Shown here: positions 10,093 through 18,209 of the stretch, piece by piece
Layout of the letters: every line of letters begins with the position of its first letter
Position numbering within the stretch: the stretch's first letter is position 1
Assembly: GCF_001425835.1 (NCBI RefSeq)
Contig: NZ_LMDP01000003.1
Location: 862,415 to 926,414, forward strand
Source: Afipia sp. Root123D2
Lineage (GTDB): Bacteria; Pseudomonadota; Alphaproteobacteria; Rhizobiales; Xanthobacteraceae
DNA length: 64,000 bases
Reading direction: 5' to 3'
Notes under the pieces: generated by a model
The model's input: the letters and a program-made list of their open reading frames with translations, nothing else
Told to the model about the DNA's origin: nothing
The model's database searches: none
Made by a program: the position numbers and the translations under genes

Positions 10093-10470
10093 ATGCCGCT
10101 GGCCTATTGGTGCGTTCTGGTTGCGGCGTTGCTGCCAATCGTCTGGGTCAGCTATGCCAAGTTCGGCGTGGAAAGCGACAATCACTATCCGCGCGAGGAC
10201 TACGAGGAGCTCCCACCGAAAAAGCGCCGCGCCTACGCCGCGCATCAGAATGCCTACGAGAATTTTCCGTTCTTCGCAGCCGCGGTGATCGTTGCGCTGA
10301 CCATGGGCGCGCCGGTCAGCACCGTGAACTGGCTTGCAGTTCTCTATCTTCTGTTACGGGTGGCTCACGGGCTGCTGTACATCTTCGATCAATCGACGGC
10401 GCGCTCATCGATCTACAGCCTCGGCCTGCTGGTCAATATCGCGATCTTCGTGCTGCCGGCATTCAACTAG
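10093..10470 (+). CDS. MAPEG-family membrane protein
   Basis: A 125-residue protein with four predicted transmembrane segments, starting MPLAYWCVLVAALLP. The features NAYENFPFFAAAVIV and the LYLLLRVAHGLLYIFD helix are typical of the MAPEG family (membrane-associated proteins in eicosanoid and glutathione metabolism). Bacterial members may be glutathione-dependent transferases or peroxidases, but most are uncharacterised. The start at 10093 gives standard family length; the in-frame upstream ATG at 10033 adds 20 unlike residues. Confidence 0.85.
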   Translation: MPLAYWCVLVAALLPIVWVSYAKFGVESDNHYPREDYEELPPKKRRAYAAHQNAYENFPFFAAAVIVALTMGAPVSTVNWLAVLYLLLRVAHGLLYIFDQSTARSSIYSLGLLVNIAIFVLPAFN

Positions 10471-10477
10471 ACCGGCA

Positions 10478-10864
10478 TCACGCCGGGGCATGACAGACCG
10501 CTTCGATGTTATGGCCGTCAGGATCGAGCACGAACGCGCCATAGTAGTTGGCGTGATAATGCGGGCGCAGACCCGGCGGGCCGTTGTCGCGGGCGCCGGC
10601 GGCCAGAGCAGCCTTGTAGAAGGCGTCGACGGTGGCGCGATCCTTGGCAAGAAGGGCGACATGCAGCGGCTTGTTGACGCCGCCCTCGCCGCCGATCCAG
10701 AAATCCGGTTTGCCATCGCTGCCGAATCCGGCGGCCGGAAAATCGCCGGTCTGTTCCTGCGTGACTTCCATGATCAGGCCGTAGCCAAGCGGCGCCAGCG
10801 CCTTGCTGTAGAATTCTTTCGCACGCGCGTAGTCGGAAACCGAAAATCCCAGATGGTCGATCAT
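10478..10864 (-). CDS. VOC-family (glyoxalase/bleomycin-resistance-like) protein
   Basis: A 128-residue single vicinal-oxygen-chelate domain. It begins MIDHLGFSVSDYARAKEFYSKAL, the classic first beta-alpha unit with a metal-ligand His at position 3, and ends with FVLDPDGHNIEAVCH, where the Glu near the end is the expected metal ligand. VOC proteins include glyoxalases, dioxygenases and drug-binding proteins; the substrate cannot be told. It converges on the MAPEG gene with 7 bases between. Confidence 0.85.
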   Translation of the reverse strand: MIDHLGFSVSDYARAKEFYSKALAPLGYGLIMEVTQEQTGDFPAAGFGSDGKPDFWIGGEGGVNKPLHVALLAKDRATVDAFYKAALAAGARDNGPPGLRPHYHANYYGAFVLDPDGHNIEAVCHAPA

Positions 10865-10901
10865 GCAAGCCTCCGGTCGGTGAGAAGCCTCGTGAATCAG
10901 A

Positions 10902-11275
10902 TCATATCGGACGAGCCAGCAAGGTATTGCTGCGGGTCTTGCCGATGACAGCGTAGCCGCGCTTTATCATGTCGTCGATGCAATCGTGCTGCCAGCCGGC
11001 GCGTTGCAAATGCTCGATGGCCACGGCCCGGGGCCACAGCGATTGCGGGGCGTCGCGGAAAAAGCCGGTTAGCACCCGGTCCTCGGATCCTTCGACGTCG
11101 ATCCTTAGCGCGTCGATCGGCCCACCGCCGAGCAGGTTGTGAGACGCGACAGCATCGGACGGAAAGCGCTGCGCTTGAGGTTGGAACCGTGCGCGGCCGC
11201 GATCACCACGCGTTGCGAAGCGTTCGGCGCATATGAGCCGAACGATCTGTCGGACGGTTGCTGCGCGGACATCAT
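10902..11275 (-). pseudogene. Remnant of FkbM-family methyltransferase with internal deletion
   Basis: Two coding-like segments in different frames on the minus strand. From ATG 11275/11272 a frame reads RSFGSYAPNASQRVVI and LKRSAFRPMLSRL, resembling the N-terminus of Bradyrhizobium-type FkbM proteins, and stops at 11105. In another frame, from about 11150 to the TGA at 10902, the product reads PIDALRIDVEGSEDRVL, then LWPRAVAIEHL and KRGYAVIGKTRSNTLL, the conserved C-terminal end of FkbM methyltransferases (KIDVEG-like motif). About 150-200 middle residues, including the SAM-binding glycine loop, are missing. The joined order and strand of the two parts suggest one gene that lost its middle. 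The N-terminal assignment is weaker than the C-terminal one. Confidence 0.6.
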
Positions 11276-11349
11276 CGCAGAGTCATCGTGCAGCGAGCGC
11301 GATGTTTCAAGGTCACGTTCTGGACGGTTCTATGGAGTCTCGCCGTCGG

Positions 11350-11805
11350 CTATTTCCGCTCGTCGCGTGCGTGCTTGATGAGATTGTCGCGCAGGGAGAC
11401 CACGGCCTTTTGCACTTTAACGAATTCGTCGAGCGGCAGGCCGGTGGCTTTCACGAGGTTCATTCCCAGACCTTTTTCCCGCAGGCGGCGGCCCGCATCG
11501 GTCAGGCTGATTACAACCTGGCGTTCGTCCGCAGGGTCGCGGGTCCGGCGCAGATAGCCCATTTCCTCGAGCTTCTTCAGGATGGGGGTCAGCGTGTTGG
11601 ATTCCAGAAACAGCTTTTCGCCGAGGCCGCTGACGGTCTGGTGGTCCTGCTCCCACAGCGCGACGATCGCGATGTACTGGGTGTAGGTGAGCCCGAGTTT
11701 CTCGAGAATCGGCTTGTAGGCCCGCCCGTACGCCAGATTGGCTGAATAGATCGCAAAGCACAGAAAATCAGCCAGTTTCGGTGTGGTTTGGTCGGCGGAA
11801 GTCAT
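11350..11805 (-). CDS. ohrR: MarR-family organic-hydroperoxide sensor repressor OhrR
   Basis: A 151-residue winged-helix regulator. Near the N-terminus the segment LADFLCFAIYSAN places a cysteine at residue 16, matching the peroxide-sensing Cys of OhrR proteins, and Tyr residues follow as in the family (LTYTQYIAIVALW). The recognition helix region LESNTLTPILKKLEEMGYLRR and the wing RDPADERQVVISLT are intact. ATG 11805 follows GGAGG. Reduced OhrR represses ohr; oxidation of the Cys by organic peroxides releases it. The gene diverges from the hydrolase-ohr pair across a palindrome-rich spacer that probably carries its operators. Confidence 0.9.
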   Translation of the reverse strand: MTSADQTTPKLADFLCFAIYSANLAYGRAYKPILEKLGLTYTQYIAIVALWEQDHQTVSGLGEKLFLESNTLTPILKKLEEMGYLRRTRDPADERQVVISLTDAGRRLREKGLGMNLVKATGLPLDEFVKVQKAVVSLRDNLIKHARDERK

Positions 11806-11846
11806 CGGCGGCCTCCGGGCTCACGAGAAGTTGAGGTCATGTCGCC

Positions 11847-11935
11847 GATATATATCGGATGCGATTAAATCGGAAGGGTTGACGAACGAGCTGGAATGAT
11901 ATTTATACATCGCATCCGAATAAATCGTACACGAT
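11847..11935 (+). promoter_or_regulatory. Candidate OhrR-regulated divergent promoter/operator region
   Basis: Between ohrR and the hydrolase gene. A perfect 11-bp inverted repeat TCGGATGCGAT / ATCGCATCCGA lies at 11855-11865 and 11909-11919. Smaller palindromes are GATATATATC (11847-11856), the near-palindrome CGATTAAATCG (from 11862), and ATCGT-AC-ACGAT (11924-11935). A sigma70-like promoter TTGACG (11879-11884), 17-base spacer, TTTATA (11902-11907) reads toward the hydrolase and lies between the two 11-mers. Binding by OhrR is inferred from the location. Confidence 0.55.
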
Positions 11936-11956
11936 ATAAAATCAGGAGAAGCCATC

Positions 11957-13009
11957 ATGCCCGAAGTTATTGACCATGATCGCCGCCGCCTCTTCGGAGC
12001 TGCCGCCGTTACTTTCGTTGCAGCCCAGATCGGGCTGACCGGTTTTGCCGATGCGCAATCGGGCATGACGAAGCCGGCGACAGTGCCAGCGATCAAGCCG
12101 GGAACGCACACCTCGTTCGGTCCGCTCAAGCACACCGAGGCCGGGGTCATGAACGTCGGTTACGCCGAAGCCGGCCCCTCCGACGGTCCGGTGGCGATCC
12201 TTCTTCATGGTTGGCCCTATGACATTTACAGCTTCGCCGATGTCGCGCCCTTGCTGGCGGCCAAGGGTTATCGCGTGATCGTTCCGTTCGCGCGCGGTTA
12301 TGGCACGACGAGTTTTCTCTCGGGCGATACGCCGCGCAATGGCCAGCCGGCGGCACTCGCGGTCGACCTGATCGACCTGATGAACGCGCTCAAGATCCAG
12401 AAGGCGATTCTCGCCGGCTATGACTGGGGCGCGCGGACCGCCAACATCGTTGCTGCGTTGCGGCGGGAGCGGGTCAAGGCGTCGGTCGCGGTCAGCGGTT
12501 ATCTGATCGGCAGCCGCGAGGCGAACAGCAAGCCGCTGCCGCCCAAGGCCGAACTCGCATGGTGGTACCAGTTCTACTTTGCGACGGAGCGCGGTCGCCT
12601 CGGCTACCAGCAAAACACGCACGAATTCGCGAAGCTGATCTGGCAGCTCGCCTCGCCGAAGTGGAATTTCGACGACGCGACGTTCAATCGTAGCGCCAGC
12701 GCATTCGACAATCCGGATCATGTCGCCATTTCAATTCATAACTATCGCTGGCGGCTGAGCCTCGCCGAAGGCGAAGCGAAGTTCGACGATCTGGAAAAGC
12801 GCCTTGCCGCAGGCCCCGCGATTACGGTGCCCACCATTACCCTCGAAGGCGACGCCAACGGCGCGCCGCATCCAGACAGCAGCGCTTACGCCAAAAAATT
12901 CACGGGCAAGTATGCGCACCGGCTGATCAAGGGCGGCATCGGTCACAACCTGCCGCAGGAAGCGCCGCAGGCGTTTGCCCAAGCCGTCATCGACGTCGAC
13001 GGATTCTGA
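11957..13009 (+). CDS. Exported alpha/beta hydrolase, epoxide-hydrolase/dehalogenase-like
   Basis: A 350-residue protein. The N-terminus carries a twin-arginine-type signal (DHDRRRLFGAAAV, then a hydrophobic run ending near ADAQ, residue 34). The hydrolase fold shows the oxyanion HGWP motif (residues 84-87), the nucleophile elbow AGYDWGART with Asp 156 as nucleophile, and a C-terminal GIGHNLPQE with the catalytic His (about 330). An Asp nucleophile points to epoxide hydrolases or haloalkane dehalogenases rather than Ser esterases. The ribosome site is AGGAGA, and ohr follows 83 bases later on the same strand, so both may be induced by peroxide stress. The substrate is unknown. Confidence 0.85.
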   Translation: MPEVIDHDRRRLFGAAAVTFVAAQIGLTGFADAQSGMTKPATVPAIKPGTHTSFGPLKHTEAGVMNVGYAEAGPSDGPVAILLHGWPYDIYSFADVAPLLAAKGYRVIVPFARGYGTTSFLSGDTPRNGQPAALAVDLIDLMNALKIQKAILAGYDWGARTANIVAALRRERVKASVAVSGYLIGSREANSKPLPPKAELAWWYQFYFATERGRLGYQQNTHEFAKLIWQLASPKWNFDDATFNRSASAFDNPDHVAISIHNYRWRLSLAEGEAKFDDLEKRLAAGPAITVPTITLEGDANGAPHPDSSAYAKKFTGKYAHRLIKGGIGHNLPQEAPQAFAQAVIDVDGF

Positions 13010-13092
13010 TCGACGCAACCGACATCGTTCCTGCGCGAACTGTTCAGGGATCGTGACATGCAACTCTCACATTCAATCTGAAAGGAACGGCC

Positions 13093-13533
13093 ATGACTCA
13101 AGGCAACACTGCGAACATGACCCTCATCGACAAGGTGCTCTATACTGCGAAGACCCACACGACCGGCGGCCGCGACGGTGCGTCGCGCGGCTCCGACGGT
13201 CGTCTCGACGTCAAGCTGTCGTCACCCGGCAGTACCGGCGCCGGGACCAATCCGGAGCAGTTGTTCGCTGCCGGCTGGTCGGCTTGTTTCCAGGGGGCGA
13301 TGGGACATGTTGCCCGCAACAGAACGATTGTTCTTCCGGCCGATCTTGCCATCGACGCGGAAGTCGATCTGGGCACCGCGAATGGAGGGTATCTCCTCCA
13401 GGCCCGCCTTAACATCAGCCTTCCGGGTCTCGAACGTGACGTCGCCCGGTCGCTGGTGGATGAAGCACACCAAACCTGCCCCTACTCAAAGCTGTCGCGC
13501 GGCAATATCAACGTCGAGATCAATCTGGTCTGA
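13093..13533 (+). CDS. ohr: Organic hydroperoxide resistance peroxidase Ohr
   Basis: A 146-residue OsmC/Ohr-family thiol peroxidase that reduces organic and lipid hydroperoxides, usually using lipoylated proteins. The two catalytic cysteines are visible: Cys 65 in GWSACFQGAM and Cys 129 in HQTCPYSK. Family residues Arg 27 (GGRDG) and Glu 55 (NPEQLF) are present. The ribosome site AAAGGA precedes ATG 13093. Its position beyond the divergent ohrR indicates OhrR control. A strong terminator follows 14 bases after the stop. Confidence 0.95.
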   Translation: MTQGNTANMTLIDKVLYTAKTHTTGGRDGASRGSDGRLDVKLSSPGSTGAGTNPEQLFAAGWSACFQGAMGHVARNRTIVLPADLAIDAEVDLGTANGGYLLQARLNISLPGLERDVARSLVDEAHQTCPYSKLSRGNINVEINLV

Positions 13534-13547
13534 TCGCGGCTGAAATG

Positions 13548-13584
13548 AAAACGGCCTGTCCGCGTCGGACAGGCCGTTTTGTTT
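13548..13584. terminator. Bidirectional Rho-independent terminator
   Basis: A perfect 15-bp inverted repeat (13548-13562 and 13566-13580) with a CGT loop. It has AAAA at the left end and TTTTG at the right, separating ohr from the convergent sdh operon. Confidence 0.92.
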
Positions 13585-13615
13585 GTGGGCGACGCGGTGC
13601 GGCGGAGCGACGGTG

Positions 13616-14398
13616 CTAGACCTGCCGCTCGACCATCTTGAGCTTGAGGTCGGCGATGGCTTCGGAAGGATTCAGCCCCTTCGGGCAGGCTTTGGCGCAA
13701 TTCATGATGGTGTGGCAGCGATAGAGCCGGAACGGATCCTCGAGATTGTCGAGCCGCTCTCCGGTTGCTTCATCGCGCGAGTCGTTGACCCAGCGGTCGG
13801 CGGCCAGCAGCGCAGCGGGGCCAAGGAAGCGGTCACTGTTCCACCAGTAGCTCGGGCACGAGGTCGAGCAACAGGCGCACAGAATGCATTCATAGAGACC
13901 GTCGAGCTTGGCGCGCTCGTCCGGCGACTGCCTCCATTCCTTCTGCGGCGTCGCGGTGGTGGTGTGCAGCCAGGGCTCGATCGATGCGTACTGGGCGTAG
14001 AAATTGGTCAGGTCGGGAACGAGGTCCTTCACCACCGGCTGATGCGGCAGCGGAGTGATCTTGATCGGGCCTTCGTCAACCTCGTCCATCGCGCGGGTGC
14101 AGGCCAGCGTGTTCTGGCCGTCAATGTTCATGGCGCAGGAGCCGCAAACGCCTTCACGGCAGGAACGGCGGAAAGTCAAAGTGGGATCGATGTGATTCTT
14201 GATCCAGATCAGCCCGTCGAGAATCATCGGTCCGCAATCGGCGGTGTCGACGTGATAGGTGTCGATGGTCGGGTTTTTGCCGTCGTCCGGATTCCAGCGA
14301 TAGATCTTGTACTCGCGAAGCTGCGTCGCGCCGGCCGGTTTCGGCCATTCCTTGCCGCCACTGATCGTGGAGTTCTTCGGCAGTGTGAACTGAACCAT
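13616..14398 (-). CDS. sdhB: Succinate dehydrogenase iron-sulfur subunit
   Basis: A 260-residue subunit of respiratory complex II carrying electrons from FAD to the quinone site. The 2Fe-2S motif [16 protein letters not shown] plus a later Cys is followed by the 4Fe-4S motif [16 protein letters not shown] and the 3Fe-4S motif [17 protein letters not shown]. It is last in the minus-strand sdhC-sdhD-sdhA-sdhB operon, 39 bases after sdhA. Length and motifs are normal for alphaproteobacteria. Confidence 0.98.
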   Translation of the reverse strand: MVQFTLPKNSTISGGKEWPKPAGATQLREYKIYRWNPDDGKNPTIDTYHVDTADCGPMILDGLIWIKNHIDPTLTFRRSCREGVCGSCAMNIDGQNTLACTRAMDEVDEGPIKITPLPHQPVVKDLVPDLTNFYAQYASIEPWLHTTTATPQKEWRQSPDERAKLDGLYECILCACCSTSCPSYWWNSDRFLGPAALLAADRWVNDSRDEATGERLDNLEDPFRLYRCHTIMNCAKACPKGLNPSEAIADLKLKMVERQV

Positions 14399-14437
14399 GC
14401 TTTTGAGCCTTCGCTTGTTCGCTTCAGTCTATCGCGA

Positions 14438-16276
14438 TCAGTAAACGCGCGCCTTCGGCGGGATGTACTGAACGTCGTTGGTCATCGTGTAATCGTGGAC
14501 CGGGCGATAATCGATCGTGGAGACACCCTTGCTGTCAATCCATGACAGCGTGTGCTTCATCCAGTTCTTGTCGTCGCGCTCGGAGAAATCCTCGCGGGCG
14601 TGGGCGCCGCGGCTCTCGGTGCGGTTGGCGGCGGAATCCATCGTGACCACGGCCTGAGAAATCAGGTTGTCGTATTCAAGGGTTTCCATCAGGTCCGAAT
14701 TCCATACCAGCGTGCGGTCGGCGACGGAGATATCGCCGATGCCGCCGTAAACCTTGTGAATCAGATCCTTGCCTTCCTTCAGGACGTCGCCGGTGCGGAA
14801 CACCGCGCAGTTGTTCTGCATCACGTGCTGCATGCTGTCGCGCAGCTTGGCGGTCGGCGTGCCGCCGGAGGCGTAACGGAAATGGTCGAGACGGCCCAGC
14901 GCCAGTTCGGCCGAATTCGCCGGCAGATCCGGTTGCGAGGCATTCGGCGTCAGCTTCTCGGCGCAGCGCAGCGCTGCCGCACGGCCGAACACCACGAGGT
15001 CGATCAGCGAGTTCGAGCCGAGGCGGTTGGCGCCGTGCACCGACACGCAGGCCGCTTCGCCGACAGCCATCAGGCCCGGCACCACCGCGTTGTCGTCGCC
15101 GTCCTTCTTGGTGACGACTTCGCCGTGGAAATTGGTCGGAATGCCGCCCATGTTGTAGTGCACGGTCGGGATCATCGGGATCGGCTCGCGGGTCACATCG
15201 ACGCCGGCGAAAATTCGCGCCGACTCCGAGATGCCCGGAAGGCGCTCGTGCAGGATATTCGGATCGAGATGGTCGAGATGAAGGTAGATGTGATCCTTCT
15301 TCTTGCCGACGCCCCGGCCTTCGCGAATTTCGATCGTCATTGCGCGCGAGACGACGTCGCGCGAGGCGAGATCCTTGGCTGACGGTGCATAGCGCTCCAT
15401 GAAGCGCTCACCCTCGGAATTGACGAGATAGCCGCCTTCGCCGCGTGCGCCTTCGGTCACGAGGCAACCCGAGCCGTAGATGCCGGTCGGGTGGAACTGG
15501 ACGAACTCCATGTCTTGAAGCGGCAAGCCCGCGCGCAGCACCATGCCGCCGCCGTCGCCGGTGCAGGTATGTGCGGAGGTGCACGATGCGTAGGCGCGGC
15601 CGTAGCCGCCGGTCGCGAGAATGGTGGTCTGGCCGCGGAAGCGATGGATCGTGCCGTCGTCGAGCTTGAGCGCGATCACGCCGCGGCAAACGCCCTGATC
15701 GTCCATGATGAGATCGATGGCGAAGAATTCTATGAAGAATTCAGCCGAATGGCGCAGCGCCTGACCGTACATGGTGTGCAGCATGGCGTGGCCGGTGCGG
15801 TCGGCGGCGGCGCAGGTGCGCTGCGCCTGGCCCTTGCCGAAATCGATGGTCATGCCGCCGAACGGACGCTGATAGATCTTGCCTTCTTCGGTGCGCGAGA
15901 ACGGCACGCCCCAGTGCTCGAGTTCGTAAACCGCTTCCGGCGCGTTGCGCACCAGATACTCGATCGAATCCTGATCGCCGAGCCAGTCCGATCCCTTGAC
16001 GGTATCGTACATGTGCCAGCGCCAGTCGTCGGGATGCATGTTGCCGAGCGATGCCGAAATGCCGCCCTGCGCCGCAACGGTGTGCGAACGCGTCGGAAAC
16101 ACCTTGGTGATGCAGGCGGTGCGAAGGCCCGCTTCGCTGCACCCGACCACGGCGCGCAGGCCCGCGCCGCCGGCGCCGACCACGATCACGTCGTAGGTAT
16201 GGTCTTCAATCGGATAAGCCTGGCCATTGGCGGCCGCATTCTTGGGCTCGCTGGCGCTGTTGCCGTTCGCGGCCAT
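14438..16276 (-). CDS. sdhA: Succinate dehydrogenase flavoprotein subunit
   Basis: A 612-residue FAD-containing catalytic subunit that oxidises succinate to fumarate. The N-terminal dinucleotide fold [13 protein letters not shown] is followed by [15 protein letters not shown], with the His expected to bind FAD covalently. The active-site segment [15 protein letters not shown] and the [15 protein letters not shown] segment are intact, and the C-terminus ends IPPKARVY as in family members. An 18-residue polar N-terminal extension rich in Asn/Ala precedes the fold. It starts 3 bases after the sdhD stop, indicating coupled translation. Confidence 0.98.
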   Translation of the reverse strand: MAANGNSASEPKNAAANGQAYPIEDHTYDVIVVGAGGAGLRAVVGCSEAGLRTACITKVFPTRSHTVAAQGGISASLGNMHPDDWRWHMYDTVKGSDWLGDQDSIEYLVRNAPEAVYELEHWGVPFSRTEEGKIYQRPFGGMTIDFGKGQAQRTCAAADRTGHAMLHTMYGQALRHSAEFFIEFFAIDLIMDDQGVCRGVIALKLDDGTIHRFRGQTTILATGGYGRAYASCTSAHTCTGDGGGMVLRAGLPLQDMEFVQFHPTGIYGSGCLVTEGARGEGGYLVNSEGERFMERYAPSAKDLASRDVVSRAMTIEIREGRGVGKKKDHIYLHLDHLDPNILHERLPGISESARIFAGVDVTREPIPMIPTVHYNMGGIPTNFHGEVVTKKDGDDNAVVPGLMAVGEAACVSVHGANRLGSNSLIDLVVFGRAAALRCAEKLTPNASQPDLPANSAELALGRLDHFRYASGGTPTAKLRDSMQHVMQNNCAVFRTGDVLKEGKDLIHKVYGGIGDISVADRTLVWNSDLMETLEYDNLISQAVVTMDSAANRTESRGAHAREDFSERDDKNWMKHTLSWIDSKGVSTIDYRPVHDYTMTNDVQYIPPKARVY

Positions 16277-16279
16277 GCG

Positions 16280-16687
16280 CTACACTCCAGATGATAGTTT
16301 GATGATGGCGTAGATCGAGGCGATGCCGACGCCGAACGAAAAGAAATTGTTCGCGATGATCGCAGCCAGCTTCAGCTTCTCGTCGTGCACGTAGTCTTCC
16401 AGCACGACCTGCATGCCGATCTTCATGTGCCAGCAGCTCGCGATGATGAAGAGGATCATGATGATCGCGATCAGCGGGGAGCCGAGAATCTGCGCCGCCG
16501 CGGCCTGATTGCGGCCGAGCAGGGTCATGATCACGGCGATCACCGGAACGATCAGCAGGACCAGTGCAACCGCAGTGATGCGCTGGCGGAAGAAATCGGT
16601 GGTGCCGGAATGGGCGGCGCCGAGGTTGCGGACGCGGCTCAGCGGCGTGCGCATCGAGGTGGGTTTGCCGGACTTCTGCGCGCTCAT
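16280..16687 (-). CDS. sdhD: Succinate dehydrogenase membrane anchor subunit D
   Basis: A 135-residue membrane anchor with three hydrophobic segments (about residues 33-55, 65-85 and 105-130). The stretch SCWHMKIGMQVVLEDYVHDEKLK holds the His and the DY motif expected for heme b and quinone contact. The ATG at 16687 overlaps the sdhC stop by 4 bases (ATGA), which fixes the start; the longer upstream frame lies within sdhC in another frame. Confidence 0.95.
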   Translation of the reverse strand: MSAQKSGKPTSMRTPLSRVRNLGAAHSGTTDFFRQRITAVALVLLIVPVIAVIMTLLGRNQAAAAQILGSPLIAIIMILFIIASCWHMKIGMQVVLEDYVHDEKLKLAAIIANNFFSFGVGIASIYAIIKLSSGV

Positions 16688-17079
16688 CGGCCGCCTCCCA
16701 TGGCATAGGCGACGATCCAGAGCACGATCGTCAGGACGATCCCACCGAACAGGGCGGCGCGGGTCAGCCATTCGCGTTCATTGGCGCCGAAGCCGTAACC
16801 GAGATCCCAGATCAGGTGACGAATCCCGCTCAGCATGTGGTGAAGCAGCGCCCACGTATAGCCGAACACAATGACGCGGCCGATCCAGCTTGCGGTGAAG
16901 CCCTGGATATTGGCGTAGGCATTAGGGCCCGAGGCGGTGGCGATCAGCCACCACGCCATCAGCAGGGTCCCGGCGTAAAGCGCGATCCCGGTGATGCGGT
17001 GGACGATGGACATGACCATCGTCAGCGTCCAGCGATAGGTCATGAAAGGTGAAAGCGGACGGTCGATCCTGGGTGTCAT
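16684..17079 (-). CDS. sdhC: Succinate dehydrogenase cytochrome b556 subunit C
   Basis: A 131-residue membrane anchor with three transmembrane helices. It starts MTPRIDRPLSPF, matching the RPLSPHL-type opening of SdhC. SIVHRITGIAL and ALLHHMLSGIRHLIWDLGYG carry the signature Ser, Arg and heme His residues. An in-frame GTG at 17106 would add nine residues (MPANLQKLP) with no better ribosome site, so 17079 is preferred by similarity of start. First gene of the sdh operon. Confidence 0.93.
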   Translation of the reverse strand: MTPRIDRPLSPFMTYRWTLTMVMSIVHRITGIALYAGTLLMAWWLIATASGPNAYANIQGFTASWIGRVIVFGYTWALLHHMLSGIRHLIWDLGYGFGANEREWLTRAALFGGIVLTIVLWIVAYAMGGGR

Positions 17080-17348
17080 CGGCAACTTTTGAAGGTTTGC
17101 GGGCACGAGAATTTCGGTGCCGGCGTCTTAAGGGACCGCATTAGAGGATTTCTATTTACGGAGTCGGTCAAACGAGCGCAACGCCGAATTTAGTATAAAT
17201 AGAATTATTGTTCATTCTTTGAGTTGAGCTTGCGCCATGCTGGCGCGCGCCGTGTTTCTGGTATACCAGCCGAAACCGAGCGAAGCACCCACATGAAGCT
17301 GGATTCATTCCACGTTGCTTCGCGAGCGGTGGCTGGGAGCATGTCACG

Positions 17349-18203
17349 ATGGCGGGCCTTAATATCTCGGAGCTGGTCGAACTGGCGCTGGCGCTGGTGG
17401 CTGTCGGCGGCATCGCCGGATTTCTCGCCGGGGTGTTCGGGATCGGCGGCGGGGCGGTGCTAGTGCCGGTGCTTTATGAGTGCTTCCGGCTGGTCGGCGT
17501 GCCGCTGGAGGTGCGGATGCCGCTGTGCATCGGCACCTCGCTTGCCATCATCATCCCGACGTCGGTGCGTTCCTATCGCGCCCATCGCGCGCGCGGCAGC
17601 GTCGATATGGAGGTGCTGAAGCAATGGGCGTTGCCGGTGATCGTCGGCGTCATCATTGGAAGCGTGGTCGCGCGGTATGCGCCGGAACGGCTGTTCAAGA
17701 TCGTGTTCGTGGTGGTGGCGTGGTCCGCTGCGGCGCGGCTCCTGTTCGGCCGCGAGACATGGCGGCTGGGAGCTGAATTGCCCAAGGGCCTCTTGATGAA
17801 GTTCTATGGCACCGTGGTTGGATTGTTGTCGACGCTCATGGGGATCGGCGGCGGCCTGTTCTCGAATCTGCTGATGACGTTCTATGGCCGGTCGATCCAC
17901 CAGTCGGTCGCGACCTCGTCGGGGCTGGCGGTGCTGATCTCGATTCCCGGTGCGATCGGCTACATCTATGCCGGGTGGCCGGCGGCATCGCGCTTTCCCG
18001 AAGTTGCCGCGCTGCAGGTTCCGTTCGCGTTCGGGTACGTCTCGCTGATCGGCGCCCTGCTGGTGATGCCGACCAGCCTGCTGGTCGCGCCGCTCGGCGT
18101 CAGAGTGGCGCACGCAATGTCGAAGCGAACCCTCGAAACGGCCTTCGGGTTCTATCTGCTGACGATGGGCGCACGTTTTCTCATTGCGCTGGTCTATGCG
18201 TAA
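17349..18203 (+). CDS. TauE/SafE-family sulfite or organosulfur anion exporter-like permease
   Basis: A 284-residue membrane protein with about eight hydrophobic segments arranged as two halves. Each half carries the family glycine motif: AGVFGIGGGAVLVPVL (near residue 28) and LMGIGGGLFSNLLMTF (near residue 160). TauE/SafE proteins move sulfite, sulfoacetate or related small anions, but many homologues are uncharacterised. An AT-rich leader (about 17190-17220) upstream may hold its promoter. It converges on matB with 6 bases between stops. Confidence 0.9.
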   Translation: MAGLNISELVELALALVAVGGIAGFLAGVFGIGGGAVLVPVLYECFRLVGVPLEVRMPLCIGTSLAIIIPTSVRSYRAHRARGSVDMEVLKQWALPVIVGVIIGSVVARYAPERLFKIVFVVVAWSAAARLLFGRETWRLGAELPKGLLMKFYGTVVGLLSTLMGIGGGLFSNLLMTFYGRSIHQSVATSSGLAVLISIPGAIGYIYAGWPAASRFPEVAALQVPFAFGYVSLIGALLVMPTSLLVAPLGVRVAHAMSKRTLETAFGFYLLTMGARFLIALVYA

Positions 18204-18209
18204 GCCGGG

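Noticed and set aside
17107..17348. Short frames in the sdhC / TauE gene spacer
   Set aside because: They overlap the TauE/SafE start in other frames and lack ribosome sites; only an AT-rich promoter-like stretch is visible.
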